From Oreohelix idahoensis (Eukaryota > Mollusca > Gastropoda > Stylommatophora > Oreohelicidae), in contig JAMPIV010008515.1 of NCBI GenBank assembly GCA_024509875.1, forward strand, positions 248,001 through 312,000: 64,000 nt of DNA, read 5' to 3'. Position 1 is the stretch's first letter. Every line of letters begins with the position of its first letter. Below, piece by piece: positions 44,079 to 64,000 of the stretch. Position numbers and translations under genes: made by a program. The notes below the pieces were generated by a model. The model saw only the letters and a program-made list of their open reading frames with translations, was not told the DNA's origin and did no database searches.

Positions 44079-46705
44079 TTACTTACTTAGTCGTTCCCCT
44101 TCTACCGTGAGGTGTAGAGGTTTGAAAGAGAGAGCGCCAGACTATCCTATCGGCTGTCTTCCTCCTGGCCTGGTTCCACTCTAGTCCTCGGTCCTTCAAA
44201 GATTGTCTAATGTTGTCCTCCCAGCGGACTCTGGGTCATCCTGGGGGTCTGGATCCCTGGCTCTTTGTTTCCCATGCTTGTCGTGGTAGCCGATCTTCTC
44301 CCATTCTGCAGACACGGCCAAACCATCTTAGTTGGGACTGTTCTACTTGGGTCTGCAGGGGGTGGGATTTTAGGCCTTGACGTATGGTCTGGTTGCGGAC
44401 CATATCTCTTCTTGTTACTTCGACCACCTTCCTCAGATACCTCATTTCTGAGGTTTGGATCTGGCTTTTGTGGGTTGTAGTCATTGCCCATGACTCGCAT
44501 GCATCCATATGTCAAGACTGGGACATAGGTGAAGTGGTATACAGCCATCTTCGTTTTCTTACCAACCTCTTTCCTGCTGAGGAATCCTCGATTTATTGCC
44601 TGAAAAAGTCTCCCAGCTGCTGCTTTTCGAGTGGCCAACTCTTCTTTGATGCCTCCCTTTCAGTCTATAATAGCTCCGAGGTATTTAAAGTGGTCGGCCT
44701 GCTCCAGGACTTGTTCTCCCAGCTTAATCTGATGTCTTCTTTCTTCTCGTGATATCACTATGGATTTTGTTTTAGAGCTGCTTATGACCATCCTTCTCTT
44801 CTCCAGCTCTTCCTTCCAGACTTGCAGGTTGGATTGGAGATGTGCCTCTGATTTAGCAATCAGGGCAACATCATCAGCAAATGCCAGCTCTGAAATACAG
44901 ACCTGTCTCATCTTCCAGTACCCCACTGAATACTTTTTTGTTCTCTCCTTACATGCCTTGATGAGATCGTCCATGAGGAGTATGGAAAGATAAGGTGACA
45001 GGATATCACCTTGTCTTACACCAGTGGTGGTCCTGAACACTTCTGACTTATGGTTTGCTGTCCTCACATAATTTCTGCAAGACTTGTAGAAGCTCTGTAT
45101 AGCATGAATCAGAGGTGCTGGAATGTTCTTCCTTGCCACACAATCCCAAAGTTTGCTCCAGGGGATCCTGTCAAACACCTTTTCCAGATCTATGAAACAA
45201 AGATGGATCTCACTCTTATACTTCAAGGGCCTTTTCACTCAGCTGTCTGAGTGTGAAGATTAGGTCTTGAGTACTTCGGTTTGCTCGAAATCCGCACTGG
45301 ACTTCATCCAATTGTGGCTCAGCTAGGCGTCAGAGTCTCTGCTCTAAGATTCTAGAGTAGATTTTACCAGGGACACTGAGAAGGGATATGCCTCTATGGT
45401 TTCCACATTGTTGATTGTCACCCATTTTGAAAATTGGTGTTATGATGGCAATCTCCCAATCCTTTGGTATGGCCTTGTTGCACCACGCTGCCTGTAGAAC
45501 CCTTAAGAGTAGTAGGTCACCTGATGCTCCCATGTACTTAACAATTTCTGGTGTTATACCATCATGCCCTGCTGCTTTGCCCATCTTGATTTTCTCCAGC
45601 GCTGCCTTCAGTTCTTCCATCTTTATGTCATCTTCACCACCATTGGTTTTCTCTTCTGTGCTAGTGGTTATCATTTCTGATGCTTGACCTTGCTCACCAT
45701 CAAGGAGTTCTGAGAAATATTCTTTCCATCTTTCCATTACTTCCTTCGGGGCAGTAAGCAATTTGCCTTGCTTGTCCTTTATAAATTTGAGAGGGCATTG
45801 TTTTTCCTTCCTCATGTTCTTTAGGGTCTTATAGAACAATTTCTGGTTTTCTTGCGCATCTTTTTCTAGCTTTTCTCCAAATCCTTGCCAGGACTTCTGT
45901 TTTGCTGCTAGTACCTTGTTCTTTGCTTCAGTTCTGAGTGTCACATATTCTCTATATTTCTCTATTTGTCCTGCTGTGTTTTTAGCTCCTAAGTATTGTT
46001 TCCATGCCATTTTCTTCTCTCTTATTTTCTATTTGACTTCCTCTGTCCACCAAGGTGTCCTTTTTCTTTTGTTCCCAAGTCGGACTTCACCACATGCTTC
46101 TGCAGCAGCTGTCTTTATGATGTCCTTGAATTTAAGCCAGAGGGTTTTCAAGTCATCAGGTTGTTCTTCTGTGTTTCTCACCGCTGTAGCAATAAGCTCC
46201 TGATATCTGGTCTTAATTTCTAGCTCTCTCAGCTTGTAGGTCCTAATGCTCATTTTTCCCGTTTGTTTACTTAGTTTCTTGCATGATGTTGGGCAGTTCC
46301 TAAGCTGTGCAACTCTTTCAGTTGTTCTTTTGATTGTAAGCAGGTAGTGATCACTTCCAATCTCTGGCCCCCTCCAGACGCTAGCATCCCGTACATATTT
46401 GAATGAGCTCCTCCTAACTATGGCATAGTCGATCACTGACTTCTCATACTTTGTTGGTTCACATCTAGTGTATGCATGTATGTGCTTATGGGGGAACTTT
46501 GTGTTTGTAATGATCAGATTCTGCTCACTGCAGAATCTAAGGAGTCGCTTTCCATTGTTATTGAAAGTATCTTCTCCATATCTTCCGATAACAGGTGATT
46601 GGCCTGTTGTGCCTTTGCATGGTGGAGGGGCTGCCTCCTTACGGCCTCAATGCAGGCTGCCCTCCTCCTTTTTCAGCCAGGCTTGGGACCGGCCTAGGCG
46701 CAGTT
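44079..46705 (-). pseudogene. LINE J (endonuclease-RT LINE)
   Basis: A minus-strand element, right to left. A short 5' UTR (46,600-46,705) joins late endonuclease motifs (FPHKHIHAYTRC, VIDYAIVRRSSFKY, GSDHYLLTIKR) without the N-terminal endonuclease. The linker and RT fingers are open at 45,330-46,010 (AAGHDGITPEIVK, HRGISLLSVPGK). The palm is at 44,660-45,238 with motif A CFIDLEKVFDRIPW, motif B GVRQGDILSPYL and motif C AFADDVALIA. The C-terminal tail is at 44,207-44,638. A few shifts separate the frames. The 3' end has a TAAGTAAG-like tail. Perfect 13-bp target duplications bracket it, about 130 bp upstream of the zinc-finger exon. Confidence 0.85.
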
Positions 46706-46718
46706 CATCTGGCTATCC
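46706..46718. repeat. Target-site duplication of LINE J, right copy
   Basis: catctggctatcc, as at 44,066-44,078. Confidence 0.9.
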
Positions 46719-46839
46719 ACAATTTTACACTTTGACTGAGCCACATGTCTTGCTAATATGTTAAAGAGCTATACAATTTAGGATATCTAATAACTGATTG
46801 CTTATCATATACTAGTTAATTATTCATCTAAATCACATA

Positions 46840-46848
46840 TAATTTCAG
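46840..46848 (+). promoter_or_regulatory. Probable splice acceptor before the zinc-finger exon
   Basis: AT-rich DNA ending TAATTTCAG, followed immediately by the open zinc-finger frame (AT-GTG-CCA...). C2H2 arrays are commonly carried by one large terminal exon. The upstream exons are not identified in this window. Confidence 0.55.
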
Positions 46849-49588
<2,740 letters not shown>

Positions 49589-51417
49589 GAGAAGCCATAC
49601 AAGTGTGATATTGGTGGAGTAGGGTTTGAAGGTCTTCTAGACTGAAAGAACACAAAAGAATACATACTGGAGAGACGCCTTACAAGTGTGATATTTGTGG
49701 AGTAGGGTTTACATGGCCTTCTCATCTGACAGAACACAAAAGAATACATACTGGAGAGAAGCCTTACAAATGTGATGTTTGTGGAGTAGGTTTTACACAG
49801 TCTTCTAGTCTCAAAGTACACAAAAGAATACATACTGGAGAAAAGCATTACAAGTGTGATGTTTGTGGAGTAGGGTTTACATGGCCTTCTCATCTGACAG
49901 AACACAAAAGAATACATACTGGAGAGAAGCCTTACAAATGTGATGTTTGTGGAGTAGGGTTTACACAGTCTTCTAATCTGAAAGAACACAAAAGAATACA
50001 TACTGGAGAGAAGCCTTACAAGTGTGATGTTTGTGGAGTAGGGTTTACACTCTGTAGTAAACTTAATAAACATAAAAGAATACATACTGGAGAGAAGCCA
50101 TACAAGTGTGATGTTTGTGGTGTAGGGTTTATACAGTTTTCTTGTCTCAAAGAACATAAAAGATTACATACTGGAGAAAAGCCTTACAAGTGTGATGTTT
50201 GTGGTGTAGGATTTACACGGTCTTCTAGTCTGAAAGAACACAAAATAACACATACTGGAGAGAAGCCTTACAAGTGTGATGTTTGTGGAGTAGGGTTTAC
50301 ACAGTCTTCTAATCTGAAAGAACACAAAAGAATACATACTGGAGAGAAGCCTTACAAGTGTGATGTTTGTGAAGTAGGGTTCACACAGTCTTCTACTCTG
50401 AAAGAACACAAAAGAATACATACTGGAGAGAAGCCTTACAAGTGTGATGTTTGTGGAGTAGGGTTTACACAGTCTTCTAATCTGAAAGAACACAAAAGAA
50501 TACATACTGGAGAGAAGCCTTACAAGTGTGATGTTTGTGGAGTAGGGTTTACACATTCTTCTGGTCTGAAAGAACACAAAAGAATACATACTGGAGAGAA
50601 GCCTTACAAGTGTGATGTTTGTGGAGTAGGGTTTTCCCACTTTTCTAATCTGAAAAGACACAAAAGAATACATACTGGAGAGAAGCCTTACAAGTGTGAT
50701 AATTGTGGAGTAGGGTTTACACTTTCATCTAGTCTGAATAAACACAAAAGAATACATACTGGAGAGAAGCCTTACAAGTGTGATGTTTGTGGCGTAGAGT
50801 TTACACAGTCTTTTCACCTAAAGATACACATAAGAATACATACTGGAGAGAAGCCTTACAAGTGTGATGTTTGTGGAATAGGGTTTACACAGTCTTCTAG
50901 TCTCAAAGATCACAAAAGAATACATACACAAGAGAAGCCATACAAGTGTGATGTTTGTGGAGTGAGGTTTACACAGTCTTCTAATCTGAAAGTACACAAA
51001 AGAATACATACTGGAGAGAAGCCTTACAAGTGTGATGTTTGTGGAGTAGGGTTTACACATTCTTCTAGTCTGAAAGAACACAAAAGAATACATACTGGAG
51101 AGAAGCCTTACAAGTGTGATGTTTGTGGAGTAGGGTTTACAAAGTCTTCTAGTCTGAAAGTACACAAAAGAATACATACTGGAGAGAAGCCTTACAAGTG
51201 TGATGTTTGTGGAGTAGGGTTTACATGGTCTTCTCATCTGAAACAACACAAAAGAATACATACTGGAGAGAAGCCTTACAAGTGTGATGTTTGTGGAGTA
51301 GGGTTTACACAGTCTTCTAATCTGAAAGAACACAAAAGAATACATACTGGAGAGAAGCCTTACAAGTGTGATGTTTGTGGAGTAGGGTTTACACAGTCTA
51401 CTGGTCAAACTGAATGA
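49589..51417 (+). pseudogene. Zinc-finger array, segment 3 (20 fingers)
   Basis: It opens with another copy of the CDIGGVGF broken finger (49,604), then an uninterrupted run of 20 fingers from about 49,660 to 51,390. This segment holds the most varied helices, for example LCSKLNKH, QFSCLKEH, HSSGLKEH, HFSNLKRH, LSSSLNKH, QSFHLKIH and WSSHLKQH, and linker variants such as HTQEK and RLHTGEK. It ends at TGA 51,415-51,417 after an insertion spoils the last helix (STGQTE). A frame this long without stops suggests that selection acted on it until fairly recently. Confidence 0.8.
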
Positions 51418-62690
<11,273 letters not shown>

Positions 62691-63234
62691 ACGCTTTTCT
62701 TTAACATGTCTTGTATGTCACCATCAAATCTTGCAATCGGTTTTTCAATCACTTCCAGATGAGCAATAGCTCTGAAGCTTGGCATAGTTGTGCATTCCCA
62801 ATGACAATACAATAATCAGTCATAAAAATAATAAAATGAATAACGTTAAAAATAATAATTTTAAAAATATATAAGGAGCTCAACTTTCATTTTAATTTTT
62901 CTTTTCGTTCTTTACGGAGTTCACTATTTTGTATGCAGCGTCACAAAGTTATGTGATCTTCACAATTTTGTGTACGACTTGTATGCAATGTCACCAAGAT
63001 GTGTGATCTTGTACACAATTTTGTGTACAACGTTATCAAGTTGATTCTTAATGGAGTCAAAAAGTAAAAATATTGTATATGTTTTAGTATGTCATTTTTT
63101 TTCTAACACTAAAAAGAAGAAAATAAAAAATATTAAAAAAAATATTTTTAACACGCTTTTAATGCACTAAAAACCCAAAAATAATTTTTCAAGTAGTTTA
63201 TAGCTTGCAGTCAAAAAATTTAACTTCAAATTGA
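62691..63234. repeat. AT-rich repeat, second copy, inside LINE M
   Basis: Shares cttggcatagttgtg and the following 60 bp with 425-480, and the aacactaaaaagaagaaaat and gtttatagcttgcagtcaaaaaat stretches with 859-985. In both places it sits next to the same part of an RT gene, which suggests insertion into a LINE before it spread, or a common insertion preference. Confidence 0.7.
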
Positions 63235-63470
63235 CAAGAAGCCTTATTATCACTTTCTGTCACTATTGTATCAACCATTTGCTGCAGCTCCTTTTCACTT
63301 TTTGCTATTAAGACTGTATCATCAGTGTATCTCAAGTTGTTTATCTTATGTCTGCCAAATGATATTCCTGGCATGTCCTCTAGAGATCTCATTATATTTT
63401 CACTGTACAGATTGAACAGATCCAGTAGCAGCACACCATCCCTGCCTGACACCCTTTTTTACTTGTTGAA
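63198..63470 (-). pseudogene. LINE M, RT palm fragment
   Basis: The minus strand reads RDGVLLLDLFNLYSENIM, then ISFGRHKINNLRYTDDTV and LIAKSEKELQQMVDTI. Motif C is YTDD rather than the usual YADD or FADD. The frame runs into the AT-rich repeat at its end. Confidence 0.75.
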
Positions 63471-63473
63471 ACG

Positions 63474-63712
63474 TTCCTTCTTCTTCTTCTTTGATCCTTA
63501 GCCACCGACCATCAAAGCAGTCAGTGGCCATCACGCCTAGTGGCGTCTTGTAGGGCAACAACAAATTGATTCCACTTTGCTCGGTCGGTGGCCATCCTTC
63601 ATACAGTGCCCCAACTCTGGTTCATTCTTTGCATCTCAGCTTCTACAGTCCTCCGCCAGGTTGTTTTTGGTCAGCCTCTCTTTCGTTTTCCTTCAGGGGT
63701 CCTGTGACGATG
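63474..63712 (-). mobile_element. LINE 3' end, third copy
   Basis: The minus-strand copy of the GAA-tailed LINE terminus seen at 37,045 and 43,840: a (GAA)n-like tail at 63,477-63,492 followed (on the minus strand, preceded) by the same C-terminal coding region. I did not find a clear target duplication. Confidence 0.8.
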
Positions 63713-64000
63713 AAACTCAGCTGACCCTGAAGTATTAGATGATATGGTAGAACCCTCGTAGCATCAGTACCCCCGAATATTGTTGTAATTTTATCGTCAA
63801 CGGGAATTCTTCCACCTGGGCTCATTAGCATGCACTATAGAGAACGTGGAACTCCACCTGGGCTCATTAATATGAATCAGAGTAAAGTGGACTCGCCACC
63901 ACGTTTGCTAATTAATATGTAGACAGTTTATCTTCTGTGCATTCTGGACATTGCTTTGTCTAAAGGGGAGGTAAACCACGCCTACTGAAACCTCTAGAGC
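63713..64000. other. Unassigned right edge
   Basis: No gene. It contains a small direct repeat, ccacctgggctcatta, at about 63,812 and 63,855, and runs off the window. Confidence 0.5.

Overview
This is a eukaryotic, metazoan-type window: AT-rich, intron-like and saturated with transposable elements. Non-LTR retrotransposons (LINEs), Ty3/gypsy LTR elements and tRNA-derived SINEs fill most of it, and one very large C2H2 zinc-finger array lies at the right. There are no bacterial-style operons. The mix of elements and the zinc-finger expansion suggest an invertebrate, plausibly a mollusc; that is inference from element style, not from a marker gene. The only host coding sequence I can support is the zinc-finger array.

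Left third (1-28,640): a nest of insertions that can be read in order. A 5'-truncated LINE (E, minus strand, 1,751-2,839 and 25,854-26,350) was split by an LTR element (A, plus strand, LTRs 2,840-3,504 and 25,197-25,853). A's leader was then split by a minus-strand LINE (B, about 4,830-6,475 and 15,192-16,900), and B was split by a second LTR element (C, minus strand, 6,476-15,191) with near-identical 2.4-kb LTRs and a perfect 5-bp target duplication. A second LINE (D, plus strand, 20,279-24,261) sits inside A's pol and coincides with loss of most of A's reverse transcriptase. In both A and C the integrase C-terminal module lies upstream of reverse transcriptase/RNase H, a Ty1/copia-like order within Ty3/gypsy-like proteins, as known for the Gmr1 group. 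Another truncated LINE (F) of E's family follows.

Middle (28,640-46,850): a LINE with 12-bp target duplications (G), two LINEs of one family (K, J) with target duplications, several short LINE 3' ends with GAA-type tails, a degraded LINE (L), three SINEs with target duplications, small tandem repeats and AT-rich unassigned DNA.

Right third (46,849-62,512): an 84-bp tandem C2H2 array with roughly 115 recognisable fingers. The first open segment has 25 intact fingers behind a good splice acceptor. The rest is broken by repeated stops and 1-bp deletions that have themselves been copied in a 6-finger (503-bp) higher-order unit, and one stretch (52.7-54.15 kb) is scrambled. A LINE (H, 57,426-61,190) with an uninterrupted 1,064-codon ORF is inserted in the array. 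The window ends in another LINE split by an AT-rich repeat that also occurs at its left end.

Coordinates of degraded elements are approximate. Family names rest on recognisable motifs read by eye, and no database search was possible.
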